From assembly GCF_031834615.1 (NCBI RefSeq), contig NZ_CP115543.1, positions 1,127,001 through 1,191,000 on the forward strand: a DNA stretch of 64,000 bases, in the 5' to 3' direction. Under the pieces are notes generated by a model. The model was not told the DNA's origin. It worked only from the letters and a program-made list of their open reading frames with translations, and made no database searches. Position numbers and translations under genes: made by a program. This stretch comes from Stenotrophomonas aracearum (GTDB lineage Bacteria; Pseudomonadota; Gammaproteobacteria; Xanthomonadales; Xanthomonadaceae). This document shows positions 46,248 to 56,116 of this stretch, one piece after another (position 1 is the stretch's first letter; the number at the start of each line of letters is the position of its first letter).

Positions 46248-49200
46248 TCACCAGTTCCATCGCATCCCGACCTTCGCATCCCATGCGTCGAAGGTCCGGT
46301 TGAAGCTCTTCTGGTAACCGACGTTCGCATAGGTACTGGTGGACGCGCCCAGCTGCCAGGTCATTCCTGCATTCAGCTGCCACCAGGTGCCCTGCAGGTC
46401 GGCCTTGAATGGCACGTAGCCTTCCGCGGAGGAGAATTCGGTAACCGGCTGGCCGCGGAATTCATGCCAGACATTCAGCCGCAACCAGCCACTGAACAGG
46501 CGCCGGATGCCGTTGTCGGTCGGCTCCAGCGTCCAGGTATCGGCCCAGCGCAGCCCCAGCCGCGCGGCGAGTGAGTCCATGTCGTCGAAACGGATCATCG
46601 CCGCCGGGTCTGCGTTGCTGTCCTTGTCGATGCGCTGGTAGATCACCTGTGCCTGGGGTTCGAACACGCGGGTGTCGTTGCCGTCCTGGCGGAATGGATA
46701 GCCTCCCTCGAGGGAGACGCCCCAGCCGAAGGTGTCGCGGTCCAGCAGCAGGCCGTTGGAGGAACGCGACTTGCCTTTGCCCCAGCTGCCCTGCCACACC
46801 GCGTCCAGGTACTGACCCTCTTCCCAGTAACGCGTCCAGTACAGGCCGAGCGAGGTGGCGCGCACTTCGTTGCGCCCGGCAAGGTTGCCGTCGTAGTGGA
46901 TCACGTCGCTGCGCATGCGGCCTTGGCCCAGGTAGAAGCCGGCGTGGTCGCGCAGGCCATTTTCACGCTCGACCGCGTACGCGTCGGTGCCGGCCTGGAT
47001 GGCGAGGATGTCGTAGTCGTAGCGGGGCGCGCCTTCATACACACCGCGGCGGCGGCCTTCGGCGTCGCCGTTCTCGCCGATCACGCGCACCCAGGCGCCA
47101 TTGAAGTAATCGTCGCCGCGCAGATCGGCGCGTGCGCGCAGCTGTTCCTGCTCGCCCACGCGCTCGTGCAGGTTGCCCAGCGTGGCCCAGCCGTAGCGCA
47201 GCGCGATCGCCGGCAGCGCGGTGTACAGCGAAACCTCCGCGCGATAGTCGGGCACGGGCTCGGGACCCGGCTCGGGCGGGTCCGGTGGCGTGGGTGGGGT
47301 CGGGGTCGGAGCAGGCGGCACCGGGATCGGCGGTGGCTCCGGATCCGGGATGGGATCGGGGGCCGGGTCCGGCGCTGGCGGTGCCGGCGGCTCAGGCTCG
47401 GGCGGTGGCGGCACCGGGGTGGGGGGATCGGGTGTCGGCGGTACCGGGTCAGGCGGCGTCGGCGTGGGGGCGGGGCATGGCGGGGAGGGCGCCGACGGGT
47501 CGCTGCAGTCCAGCGCGGAGCGCAGGAACCAGTCGTCGCCGGTGCCGGGCGTGTCGCCGCCCCGATAGAGCCGGTAGTTGTAGGGTCCCGCCAGCAAGGC
47601 TACCGCCTGGGTAAACGCATTCGGCGCGGAGGTGGCACCGTCCAGGGCCACCACCACGCGGATGCCGTCGCCGCGGGTCAGCGCGCCGGGGCCACCTGTG
47701 TTGGTGAATTCCAGCAGGCTCTGGCCGCTGGCGCTGCCGCCCTCCAGTATCAGCTGGTCGGTCGGTGAATCGTCTTCGCCCAGGTAGGTGTTGAGTGCAA
47801 ACACGCTGCCACTGCCACCCATGTAGCTGCCGGTGTACAGACGCTTGTAGAGATCACCGGTCATCGGCGTGAACGCGATGCGCCCGTTGTTGGTGACAAG
47901 CTGCGAGACGGTAGACGTTTCCGGAATGATCCAGCTGCTGGTGGCATCCACGTCGACGTTGGTGATGTTCCACGCGGCGCCGGTCCACTGCGACTGGTTG
48001 GCCAGCGCGATGTTGGCTTGGCTGGCTGAATCCGCTTCTGCCAGCCCTTGCAGGACGCTGCGGTCGGCATTGAGTTGCACCAGGGTGGGCAGTGCCGGCC
48101 CGCTGCTGCCCTCGGCCGACAGCAGGCCCTGCACGCCGGCGACGCGCGCGCCGTCGCTGGCGCTGAACAGCAGCGGGCCTTCGGCGATGATCGCCCAGCG
48201 GTCGCTGGCCAGGCTGCCCCCCTGCAGGCTCACTGCATGCGCGAAACCGCCCGAGGCGTTGTTTGAATACAGGCCGTAGGCGCTGCCGGTGGTGGTGACG
48301 GTGCTGTTGACCAGTGCGATGGTGTTGTCGCGGGTAACCTGGCCGGCGCCGCCGTTGTAGCTCCACTGGTAGATCGCAACCAGCCCGTTGTCGTTGCGCA
48401 GCGAACTGTTGGTCGCCGCGACCTGCGCGTTGTTGTAGGTCTGCAGGGTGGTGCCGCGCGTGCCCGTGGTGGTGACGGTGTCGCCGCTCAGGGTGATCGT
48501 GCTTGGCACGCTGCCGTTGTAACCGGCGTACAGCCCGTAGCCGTTGGCGGTGGGATTGCTCCAGGTCGTCCCGGTACTGTTGAGGGTGCCACCCTGCACC
48601 AACGCACCCGCGCGCTGCGAGGCACCCGATACGCTTCCGAAAATCGTGGTCGTGGCCATCGACGAGGTCGGGCCCGGCGAAAATGCGTAGGACTGCCCGT
48701 TGTTGTTCGAGGAGACCGTGACCTGGCTGCCGCCGGTCAGTGTCAGCGCCGACCCGCTGCGCACCCAGGCCCCAAGCCCCACACCGGGTCCACTGACCAC
48801 CAGGTGGTTCAGGCTGGCCGATCCACCGTTGGTGGCAACCACGGCAGTGCCGGATGAGCTGGTGGTCACGGTCGAAGCGAAGTTCATGCTCAGGTCCGAC
48901 AACGGCGCGGCGTTGGCGCCGCCGTCCACAGTGAGCCCGACCGAACTGGTGCCCGTGAAGGTGAGCGCAATGGGCGCGCTGGCCTGCAGTTGACCGCCGC
49001 CATACAGGTAGATGCCGAGTGCGCCATTGTTCTGGAACGTGATCGGAAGCGCGCCGCTGACTGCGATGCTGGCGGATGGACCCTGCACGCCCAACCCGAC
49101 CCGGTTGGTAGCGCCTCCTACGAACAGACGGTTTCCACCGGCAATTTCGGCGCGACCGGTTCCTTCGACGCCTACGCCATCGCCACCGCCTGGTGCCAGC

Positions 49201-49673
49201 AGCGGATCGTTGTAACTGGTGTTGGCAATGCGCACGTTTCCCGCCGTGACGCCGGCCAGGCGCCCGTTGGTGGTGCCGATGTTGCCACCGTTGACGATGA
49301 TGCTGCCGCCGTCCGCGAACAGGGCGGCGCCGCGGTTCGTGAACACGTTCAACCCATTTGGCGCTGCGATCGTGCCGTTGGTAGCGTGCAGGCCACGACT
49401 GTTGCCGGTGCGCACGACAATCGCACCGGGCGATGCGCCGGCCTGCATGTCCAGCACCACATCGCCCCCGTTGGCGAGTACGCCATCGGTGGCGCCGGCG
49501 CTGGTGTCGATGGTGGTGTTGCCCACGACCGTGGTGGTGCCCGTGGTGGCGGTGAGCGTCGTGGTGCGGGCGCCGGGCCCCACAGTGGCCTGTGCGGCGC
49601 ATTCTTCGACCAGGCAGGCGTGGCCGAGTGCGAGCGCGATGCTGGTGGCGAGGGCGTGTCGAATCAGGTTCAT
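46248..49673 (-). CDS. Autotransporter with Pro-rich linker
   Basis: A 1,141-residue type Va secretion protein. The signal peptide is MNLIRHALATSIALALGHA. The passenger (about 25-715) is rich in Gly, Asn, Thr and Ser, with short repeated strands typical of a beta-helix (GGSIIVNGGNIGTTNG, DGGANAAPLSD). Residues of about 720-812 form a striking linker of alternating Pro with Asp, Glu, Thr and Val (coding about 47230-47510). The C-terminal 330 residues form the beta-barrel, ending in MRWNW with the terminal aromatic. The passenger function is not evident; adhesion or biofilm roles are common for the family. It is divergent from the larger autotransporter at 49892, with 218 bases between. Confidence 0.9.
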   Translation of the reverse strand: MNLIRHALATSIALALGHACLVEECAAQATVGPGARTTTLTATTGTTTVVGNTTIDTSAGATDGVLANGGDVVLDMQAGASPGAIVVRTGNSRGLHATNGTIAAPNGLNVFTNRGAALFADGGSIIVNGGNIGTTNGRLAGVTAGNVRIANTSYNDPLLAPGGGDGVGVEGTGRAEIAGGNRLFVGGATNRVGLGVQGPSASIAVSGALPITFQNNGALGIYLYGGGQLQASAPIALTFTGTSSVGLTVDGGANAAPLSDLSMNFASTVTTSSSGTAVVATNGGSASLNHLVVSGPGVGLGAWVRSGSALTLTGGSQVTVSSNNNGQSYAFSPGPTSSMATTTIFGSVSGASQRAGALVQGGTLNSTGTTWSNPTANGYGLYAGYNGSVPSTITLSGDTVTTTGTRGTTLQTYNNAQVAATNSSLRNDNGLVAIYQWSYNGGAGQVTRDNTIALVNSTVTTTGSAYGLYSNNASGGFAHAVSLQGGSLASDRWAIIAEGPLLFSASDGARVAGVQGLLSAEGSSGPALPTLVQLNADRSVLQGLAEADSASQANIALANQSQWTGAAWNITNVDVDATSSWIIPETSTVSQLVTNNGRIAFTPMTGDLYKRLYTGSYMGGSGSVFALNTYLGEDDSPTDQLILEGGSASGQSLLEFTNTGGPGALTRGDGIRVVVALDGATSAPNAFTQAVALLAGPYNYRLYRGGDTPGTGDDWFLRSALDCSDPSAPSPPCPAPTPTPPDPVPPTPDPPTPVPPPPEPEPPAPPAPDPAPDPIPDPEPPPIPVPPAPTPTPPTPPDPPEPGPEPVPDYRAEVSLYTALPAIALRYGWATLGNLHERVGEQEQLRARADLRGDDYFNGAWVRVIGENGDAEGRRRGVYEGAPRYDYDILAIQAGTDAYAVERENGLRDHAGFYLGQGRMRSDVIHYDGNLAGRNEVRATSLGLYWTRYWEEGQYLDAVWQGSWGKGKSRSSNGLLLDRDTFGWGVSLEGGYPFRQDGNDTRVFEPQAQVIYQRIDKDSNADPAAMIRFDDMDSLAARLGLRWADTWTLEPTDNGIRRLFSGWLRLNVWHEFRGQPVTEFSSAEGYVPFKADLQGTWWQLNAGMTWQLGASTSTYANVGYQKSFNRTFDAWDAKVGMRWNW

Positions 49674-49891
49674 GGCGGCACTCCTTTGCAGGGTTCCATG
49701 GTCCCGTGCGCGGCTGCCACGGGCCTCCGCAAAAGCACCGTTGATCTCTCGGTACTTCTACTGCGTCAGCGGCGACGGTTTCCGGCTGAACGGCAGCCAT
49801 CGCGTCTGCGCGCAGTTGCGCGGACATGATCCAGGTCAAGAGGCGCCGGCCGGCACTGCCTAGGCTCTGCTCACCCTCCTGGAGCCTTGTC
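49674..49891. promoter_or_regulatory. Intergenic region between divergent autotransporters
   Basis: These 218 bases must hold both promoters. Purine-rich ribosome-binding tracts stand before each start (TGCAAAGGAGTGCC on the minus strand; CTGGAGCC on the plus strand). I see no clear inverted repeat or known operator, only short poly-purine and GC-rich sequence. Confidence 0.4.
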
Positions 49892-52800
49892 ATGAATTCG
49901 TATCGCATTGCCCGCCCCAACCGCCGCGCGCTGTCACTGGCCTTGATGAATGCGCTTGCCGCTACCGGCCTGGCGACCTTTGCCGCCCCCGGCGTCGCAC
50001 TGGCCGACGGCTGCCAGCTGTACAGCGTCAACGGCCACATCTCGTGCTATCTCAACTCCAATGGCAGCGCAGGCTCGCCGGCGGGAAGTTCCGGCTCGGA
50101 CCCGATCTTCGACGACAAGAACGGTTACACCGGCGGACCCGGTGGCCCGGCAGCGGACATCAACCTGGTGGTGGGATTGAACCCCACGCTGTACGACTAC
50201 TCCGCCTACAACAGCAAGAACCAGTTGCTGCTCGCCTCTTCGCCGATCAATTCGGTGAGCATCGGTGGCGCCGGTGCGCAGGGCTCGGATGCCACGGCAG
50301 GCGGGTTCGACAAGGTCGGCGGCAACGGCGGCCTGGGCAACAGCGGTGGCGCGCTGACCGTCTCGGTGGGGCCGCAGGTCACCTCGCTGTCGCAGGACAC
50401 GGTCAACGGCATCAGCGGCATCACCCTGATCTCGCTGGGTGGCGAAGGCGGCGCGGCCGGCAAAGGCAACATGAGCGGTGAAGACGGCACCTCCGGCGTG
50501 GGCGGCGTGGGCGGCAGCATCAACGCGACGCTCGATGGCTACACGCATTCGAACTTCCGCAGCGTGCTGGTGTCGAGCCAGGGCGGCGCAGGCGGCCGTG
50601 GCCGGGATTACGGCACCGGGCTGAATTCCCAGGGCGCCGACGCGACTGACGGCATTGGTGGCAACGGTGGCACGGTCACCGCCAGCTTCACCAACACCAG
50701 CAACAACGCCAACAACGGCTTCGTGGGCACTGCCGGCGTGATGGTCCAGAGCGTGGGTGGCAACGGCGGCAACGGCGGCTCCGCCGAGGATGTGGACGGT
50801 TCGCAGGGCGGCGATGGCGGCTTGGCCGGCAACGGCGGCAACGTTGGCGTCACCGTGGCGTCGAACGTGATCATGGTGGAAACCGGCGACAACGACGCGG
50901 CGTTGCATGTGCTGTCGCAGGGCGGCGCCGGCGGCCAGGGCAACAGCTCCGGCGGCTCCGGTGGCAACGCGGGCGCTGGCGGCAATGGCGGCAATGCCAG
51001 CCTGGTCATCGATGGCAGCGCCGGCAGTGGCGGTGCCATCGCCGCCAACGGCACCTACGCGCCTGCGGTGCTGGTGCAGTCGCTGGGCGGCAATGGCGGC
51101 GACGGCGGTACGCCCTCGCAGTTCGTGATCGGGCCCAACGGCGGTTCCGGTTCCGATGGCGGTACCGCAGGCACGGTGTCGGTGACCGGCAGCGGCCTGC
51201 TGGCACGCACCGGCTCGTATGTCGACCCGACCGACTTTGAAGGGTCACCGGGCGTGCTGGCGCAGTCGATCGGCGGCGGCGGTGGCTCCGGTGGCGTTTC
51301 CAAAGGAATTTTCGCAGTGGGTGGCGAAGGCGCAAACGGCGTGAACGGCAACAGCGCCACCGTTGCGCTGCAGTCGAACGTGGAAACCTTCGGGTTCGGT
51401 TCGGACGGCCTGGCGGTGCAGTCCATCGGCGGCGGTGGCGGCAAGGGCGGCGACGCCAGCGGCGACAGTGTCGGCCTGCAGTACGTGATCGGCGGTTCGG
51501 CCGGTGGCGGTGGCGACGGCTACAGTGCGTCGCTGACCAGCCAGGCCGGCAGCACCGTGCTGACCAACGGCGTGCACGCGCCCGGGCTGCTGTCGCAGTC
51601 GATTGGTGGCGGTGGCGGCCAGGGCGGTTCGGCCTACAGCAAGTCCACGTCCGCCGGTTTCGGTGCCTCGATGGCGGTCGGCGGCAGCGGTGGCGCCGGT
51701 GGCGATGCCTGCGGCAGCGGCTGCACCGGCACCCTGGCCCAGAACGACGGGCGCATCGGCACCGACGGTTCGGACAGCTACGGCATCCTGGCGCAGTCCA
51801 TCGGCGGTGGCGGCGGTGCAGGCGGTGCGTCCACCGCCAAGTCGAAGGTCTACGCCGCCGAAGACGTGAGCATTTCGCTGAGCGCCTCGCTCGGCGGTTC
51901 CGGTGGCCAGGCCGGCAGTGGCGGCCTGCTCACCGCCACCAACACCGGCCTGGTCACCACCGGTGGCCAGGGCGCGGTCGGCATGCTCGCGCAGTCGATC
52001 GGCGGCGGCGGCGGTGCCGGTGGCGACTCGTCGTCGGCCTCGACCGCCACCGGTGGCGAGTTCGACATCAGTGCTTCGATGGCGCTGGGCGGCAAGGGCG
52101 GCACCGCCGGTGACGGCGGCGCGGTGACGGGGACCAACAGCGGCCTGGTGCTGACCACCGGGGAATCGGCAGCAGGCCTGCTGGTGCAGTCGGTCGGCGG
52201 TGGTGGTGGTGCTGGTGGCACGGGCGATGGCCAGGCCTCGGCGACCGGCGGTGAAACCAAGATATCCACCACGCTGACCATGGGAGGTACCGGTGGCGCC
52301 GGGGGCGATGGTTATGCGGCCACCGCCAACAACATCAACGGCTCCATCATCACGCTGGGCGACGGTGCGTTCGGCATTGGCGCGCAGTCGATCGGCGGTG
52401 GCGGAGGCGCAGGCGGCGGTGCTGCCGGATCGGCCAAGGGCGAGTACGTGGCCACCGTGACCATGGGCGCAAACGGCGGCAAGGGCGGCAACACGTACCA
52501 CACCGATGGCAACGGCAATGAGATCGACGGCGTGTCGGTGCACAACGACGCAACGTCCACGGTGGTGACCTTCGGTGCAGACGCCAACGGCATCGTGGCG
52601 CAGTCGATCGGCGGCGGTGGTGGCGTCGGCGGCAAGGCCGGCTCCAACATCGCCAGCAGCAAGTCCGACGGCGCCGGTGGCAACAAGGGCAGCAACGCGG
52701 GCACCGCGACCAGCACGCTCACCGCCGCCTACGATGCCAACGGCACGGCGGCGCTCAATGACTATCTGGGCCTCAACAACGCAGTCACCTTTACCAACAG

Positions 52801-55800
52801 CCTGCTGGCCGACAGCGCTTCGCAGGTGGCGGCGCGTTCGCGGTTGGCAGCCGTAAGTGACGGCGACCTGGACGACGACCTCAACGACGCCGCCGAGTCG
52901 AAAGGCGAGACCGACGATGACAACGAGTCCACCAGCATCCAGCTCTCGGTCGCGCTGGGCGCCTCCGGCGGCAGTGGCGGTACGGCGGGCCTGGTCACGG
53001 TGACCAACGACGGCGGGATCGCCACGCTGGGCAACCACGCCGACGCGATCCTGGCGCAGGCCGTCGGCGGCGGTGGCGGCAAGGGCGGCGCGGCCAGCAC
53101 CGCCTCGACCAACGACTACAGCGGCAACCTGTCCGTGGGTGGCTCGGGTGGCGGAGGTGGCTACGGTGGCCAGGTGATCGTCAACAACACCGGCGCGATC
53201 TACACCAAGGGCGCGCTCGCGGCAGGCATCGTGGCCGAATCGATTGCCGGCGGCGGTGGCGTCGGCGGCGTGTCGGCGTCCTCGGTGAAGGCCAGCAGCA
53301 AGAACTCCGGGGACGACGACGCCAACGATGGCGCGTTCAAGTCGATCTCGCTGTCGGTCGGCGGCAATGGCGGCGCCAGCTACGACTCCGGGCAGGCCAA
53401 GGTGACCAGCAGCGGCGCGATCTCCACGGCGGCGCACGATTCCAGCGGCATCATCGCGCAGTCCATCACCGGCGGTGGCGGTATCGCCAAGACCCTGGCC
53501 AGCGACCTGGAAGGCGCCGGCGGCAGCGCCAGCGTGAAGGGGGGCGACTACGACGTCATGTTCAAGTTCGGCGGCAGCGGCGGTGAAGCCTCCGGCGGCA
53601 GCGGCCTGGTCAATGTCACCACTGCAACGGGCGGCTCGATCACCACCAAGGGCGACAACAGCCACGGCATCCTGGCCCAGTCGATCAGCGGTGGCGGTGG
53701 CCTGCAGCTGGGTGGCACGGTCAGCGGCAGCACGGTGGCCGACTTCTTCGGCTCCGGCAAGACCACCGGTAGCGTCAACAATGACGGCGTGAACAGCCCG
53801 ACCGCCGGCAACAGCGGCCTGTCGGTAACGGTGGGCGATGCGATCAGCACCGCCGGCGCCAACGCGGTGGGCGTGCTGGCACAGTCGATCGGCGGGGGCG
53901 GCGGCCTGGCCGGTGGGATTGCCGGGCAGACCAACCTGGCGGCTGCACCGCAGTACTTCAGTGGGAGTCGCAATGCCTCGGGCAACGGCGGCGTGATCAA
54001 TGCCACCGTGGACGCCGGCGCGTCGATCAGCACCACCGGCAACAATGCTCCGGCGATGCTGCTGCAGTCGCTGGGCGGCGGCGGTGGCCGCGTCATCACC
54101 GACAACGCGATCTACATGGGCAGCGCCGGCGGTACCGGCACCGGCGCGGCAATCACTGCCACGATCAATGGCACGGTATCGGCCACTGGTTCGGGCTCGG
54201 CCGGCATCGTCGCGCAGAGCATGGGCGACAGTGCCTCCAACGCGCCGATCAGCATTACCATCGCCTCCACCGGCAAGGTCACTGCCGGCCAGCAATCGGT
54301 GGCCACCTCGCCCAATGGCGGCTCAGCCGGCGTCTACATCGACCATGGCGGTACCGGCAAGAACGGAAGCAACGGCACGCCGGTGGTCAACACGGTCACC
54401 AACAACGGCACGCTGTACACCTACGGTTCGCAGACCAACGCGGTGGCGGTGTACAGCACCGCCGGCGATACCCAGGTGATCAACAACGGCACCATGGGCG
54501 GCGACGTGCTGCTCACCAATGGCGGCGGCACCGGCTGCTTCACCAACAACGGCACCTTCAACGCCGGCGACAGCGTCACCGTAGGCAAGTGCGGGGTGAC
54601 CAACAACGGCGTGATGGACATCCGCGCCACGCCGCTGGCAGTGCAGGGCAACCTGCTCAACAACGCCGGCGGTCGCATCGTCGTGGCCGCGGACTTCTCC
54701 GGCAAGGCCGCCACGCCGTTGACCGTGGACGGCGACGCGACCATTGCCGGTACGGTCGAGGTACGCCCCACGCTGATGCGCCGGAACACGGTGACGCTGG
54801 CCAGCGCCACCGGCACCCTGCAGCTGGATCCAACCCTGGCGGCGGTGCGCAACGACCACCTGTTCGACTACCGCTTCGACACCGACGGACAGAACCTGCG
54901 GGTCACCCCGAGCGCGCTGTTCAGTGCCCAGGCGGCGGGCATGGGCGCCAACAAGCGCGCGGTCGGCAACAACCTGCAGTCGATCTTCGACAGCGGCGCG
55001 GCGATGGATACCGGCTTCACCCGGTTGAGCAGCGTGGCCGACGGCGTCGAATACGAGCGCAGCCTGGCGGCGATGTCGGGCAAGGCACTGGGTGCCTTCG
55101 GCGCGTATCGGGTCAGCAGCAGCCGCGACTTCGCCGTGAACCTGTATGGCGGCTGCTCCAGCGCGCCGGTGGCCAGCAAGAGCACCGACAGCTGCGGCTG
55201 GGGCCGGGTGATCGCCAATGGCGCGGAGCAGAAGGAAACCAACGACGCGCTGGGCTACAAGGTCGACGCATCGGCGTTCCAGGCCGGCGGCCAGCTGCAG
55301 CTGTCGCCCGACCTGGCCCTGACCGGTTCGCTGGCCTATGAGAACAGCCGCCTGCGCGACGCCGACGGCAGCGCACGGGTGAATGGCGACGCGGTGCTGG
55401 GCGGGGTGGGGCTGCTGTACGACGCGGGCAGGATGGAACTGTCCGGCGGGCTGGACGCGGCATCGGGCAAATACCGCTCCACCCGCGACGTGTCGGTGGC
55501 CGGTTTCGATGATGAAGCCAACGCCAGTCCGAAGCAGTGGCAGGCCGGTGCGCACCTGCGTGCGGCGTACAGCGTGCCGGTAGGCCATGAGGGCTTCATG
55601 CGCCCGTTCGTGGAAGGCCATGCCATCCGCGTGGACAACAAGGCATTCACCGAAGACGGCAATTCGCCGTTCCGCCTGGCCGTGGAGGGCAATGCAGAAA
55701 CCGCGCTGATCGGGGTGGTGGGTGTCGAGCTCGGCAACAGCGTGCACTTCAACAACGGCATGACGCTGCGCCCGTTCGCCAGCGCTGCGGCCGAGTTCAG

Positions 55801-56020
55801 CAACAACCGCGACTGGACCACCACTGCGCGCTTCGCCGACCAGCCGCAGAGTCAGTCTTTCGATGTCACCACGGCGGGGCCGGGCACGATCGGTCGCTTC
55901 GCGGTAGGTGCCGATCTGTATGGCTCCAACCACCTCAACCTGTCGCTGCAGTACGTGAAGGAAGTGGGCCAGGGCTTCGATGCCAACACCGGGCTGGCGC
56001 GCCTGACGTACAGCTTCTGA
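49892..56020 (+). CDS. Giant Gly-rich repeat autotransporter
   Basis: A protein of about 2,042 residues. The signal peptide region (ALSLALMNALAATGLATFAAPGVALA) is of the extended type common in large adhesins. The passenger (about 40-1735) is built from irregular units, each containing a core like VLAQSIGGGGGAGG, separated by beta-strand segments; I count 16-19 such cores. The C-terminal 300 residues form the autotransporter barrel, beginning near the AMSGKALGAFGAYRV segment and ending in LARLTYSF. The ATG at 49892 follows TGGAG and gives the signal peptide. The passenger is probably a long beta-helix or Gly-rich sheet on the cell surface with an adhesive or biofilm role, but no enzymatic motif is visible. 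Confidence 0.92.
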   Translation: MNSYRIARPNRRALSLALMNALAATGLATFAAPGVALADGCQLYSVNGHISCYLNSNGSAGSPAGSSGSDPIFDDKNGYTGGPGGPAADINLVVGLNPTLYDYSAYNSKNQLLLASSPINSVSIGGAGAQGSDATAGGFDKVGGNGGLGNSGGALTVSVGPQVTSLSQDTVNGISGITLISLGGEGGAAGKGNMSGEDGTSGVGGVGGSINATLDGYTHSNFRSVLVSSQGGAGGRGRDYGTGLNSQGADATDGIGGNGGTVTASFTNTSNNANNGFVGTAGVMVQSVGGNGGNGGSAEDVDGSQGGDGGLAGNGGNVGVTVASNVIMVETGDNDAALHVLSQGGAGGQGNSSGGSGGNAGAGGNGGNASLVIDGSAGSGGAIAANGTYAPAVLVQSLGGNGGDGGTPSQFVIGPNGGSGSDGGTAGTVSVTGSGLLARTGSYVDPTDFEGSPGVLAQSIGGGGGSGGVSKGIFAVGGEGANGVNGNSATVALQSNVETFGFGSDGLAVQSIGGGGGKGGDASGDSVGLQYVIGGSAGGGGDGYSASLTSQAGSTVLTNGVHAPGLLSQSIGGGGGQGGSAYSKSTSAGFGASMAVGGSGGAGGDACGSGCTGTLAQNDGRIGTDGSDSYGILAQSIGGGGGAGGASTAKSKVYAAEDVSISLSASLGGSGGQAGSGGLLTATNTGLVTTGGQGAVGMLAQSIGGGGGAGGDSSSASTATGGEFDISASMALGGKGGTAGDGGAVTGTNSGLVLTTGESAAGLLVQSVGGGGGAGGTGDGQASATGGETKISTTLTMGGTGGAGGDGYAATANNINGSIITLGDGAFGIGAQSIGGGGGAGGGAAGSAKGEYVATVTMGANGGKGGNTYHTDGNGNEIDGVSVHNDATSTVVTFGADANGIVAQSIGGGGGVGGKAGSNIASSKSDGAGGNKGSNAGTATSTLTAAYDANGTAALNDYLGLNNAVTFTNSLLADSASQVAARSRLAAVSDGDLDDDLNDAAESKGETDDDNESTSIQLSVALGASGGSGGTAGLVTVTNDGGIATLGNHADAILAQAVGGGGGKGGAASTASTNDYSGNLSVGGSGGGGGYGGQVIVNNTGAIYTKGALAAGIVAESIAGGGGVGGVSASSVKASSKNSGDDDANDGAFKSISLSVGGNGGASYDSGQAKVTSSGAISTAAHDSSGIIAQSITGGGGIAKTLASDLEGAGGSASVKGGDYDVMFKFGGSGGEASGGSGLVNVTTATGGSITTKGDNSHGILAQSISGGGGLQLGGTVSGSTVADFFGSGKTTGSVNNDGVNSPTAGNSGLSVTVGDAISTAGANAVGVLAQSIGGGGGLAGGIAGQTNLAAAPQYFSGSRNASGNGGVINATVDAGASISTTGNNAPAMLLQSLGGGGGRVITDNAIYMGSAGGTGTGAAITATINGTVSATGSGSAGIVAQSMGDSASNAPISITIASTGKVTAGQQSVATSPNGGSAGVYIDHGGTGKNGSNGTPVVNTVTNNGTLYTYGSQTNAVAVYSTAGDTQVINNGTMGGDVLLTNGGGTGCFTNNGTFNAGDSVTVGKCGVTNNGVMDIRATPLAVQGNLLNNAGGRIVVAADFSGKAATPLTVDGDATIAGTVEVRPTLMRRNTVTLASATGTLQLDPTLAAVRNDHLFDYRFDTDGQNLRVTPSALFSAQAAGMGANKRAVGNNLQSIFDSGAAMDTGFTRLSSVADGVEYERSLAAMSGKALGAFGAYRVSSSRDFAVNLYGGCSSAPVASKSTDSCGWGRVIANGAEQKETNDALGYKVDASAFQAGGQLQLSPDLALTGSLAYENSRLRDADGSARVNGDAVLGGVGLLYDAGRMELSGGLDAASGKYRSTRDVSVAGFDDEANASPKQWQAGAHLRAAYSVPVGHEGFMRPFVEGHAIRVDNKAFTEDGNSPFRLAVEGNAETALIGVVGVELGNSVHFNNGMTLRPFASAAAEFSNNRDWTTTARFADQPQSQSFDVTTAGPGTIGRFAVGADLYGSNHLNLSLQYVKEVGQGFDANTGLARLTYSF
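50700..54240 (+). repeat. In-frame repeat array AQSIGGGGG within the autotransporter
   Basis: The DNA word encoding AQSIGGGGG (for example near 51260, 51600, 51796, 51990, 52383, 52599 and 53881) recurs roughly every 130-400 bases with variations such as VQSVGG, AQAVGG and AESIAG. Units are irregular in length and diverged in between, so this is an old protein repeat rather than a recent tandem duplication. It is nonetheless a plausible substrate for recombination. Confidence 0.8.
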
Positions 56021-56116
56021 CAGTAGAAATACTGGCGCGCTCTGCGTAGAAGTCAGCATTGGCCCGGTGGTGCTGCCGGGCGATGCTGTCAGGGTCGATC
56101 CGCAAGGAGCAGTTCC

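Noticed and set aside
47854..50040. 728-codon minus-strand frame overlapping the autotransporter gene in another frame
   Set aside because: A shadow of repetitive GC-rich coding DNA; Arg/His/Gln-rich and without structure.
51240..53700. Possible CRISPR array or tandem repeat locus
   Set aside because: Repeats vary in length and sequence and are in one protein reading frame; they encode AQSIGGGGG units.
51245..54295. 1,016-codon minus-strand frame opposite the Gly-rich repeats
   Set aside because: It arises from the GGC/GGT repeats read in reverse; the plus-strand protein has a signal peptide and barrel.
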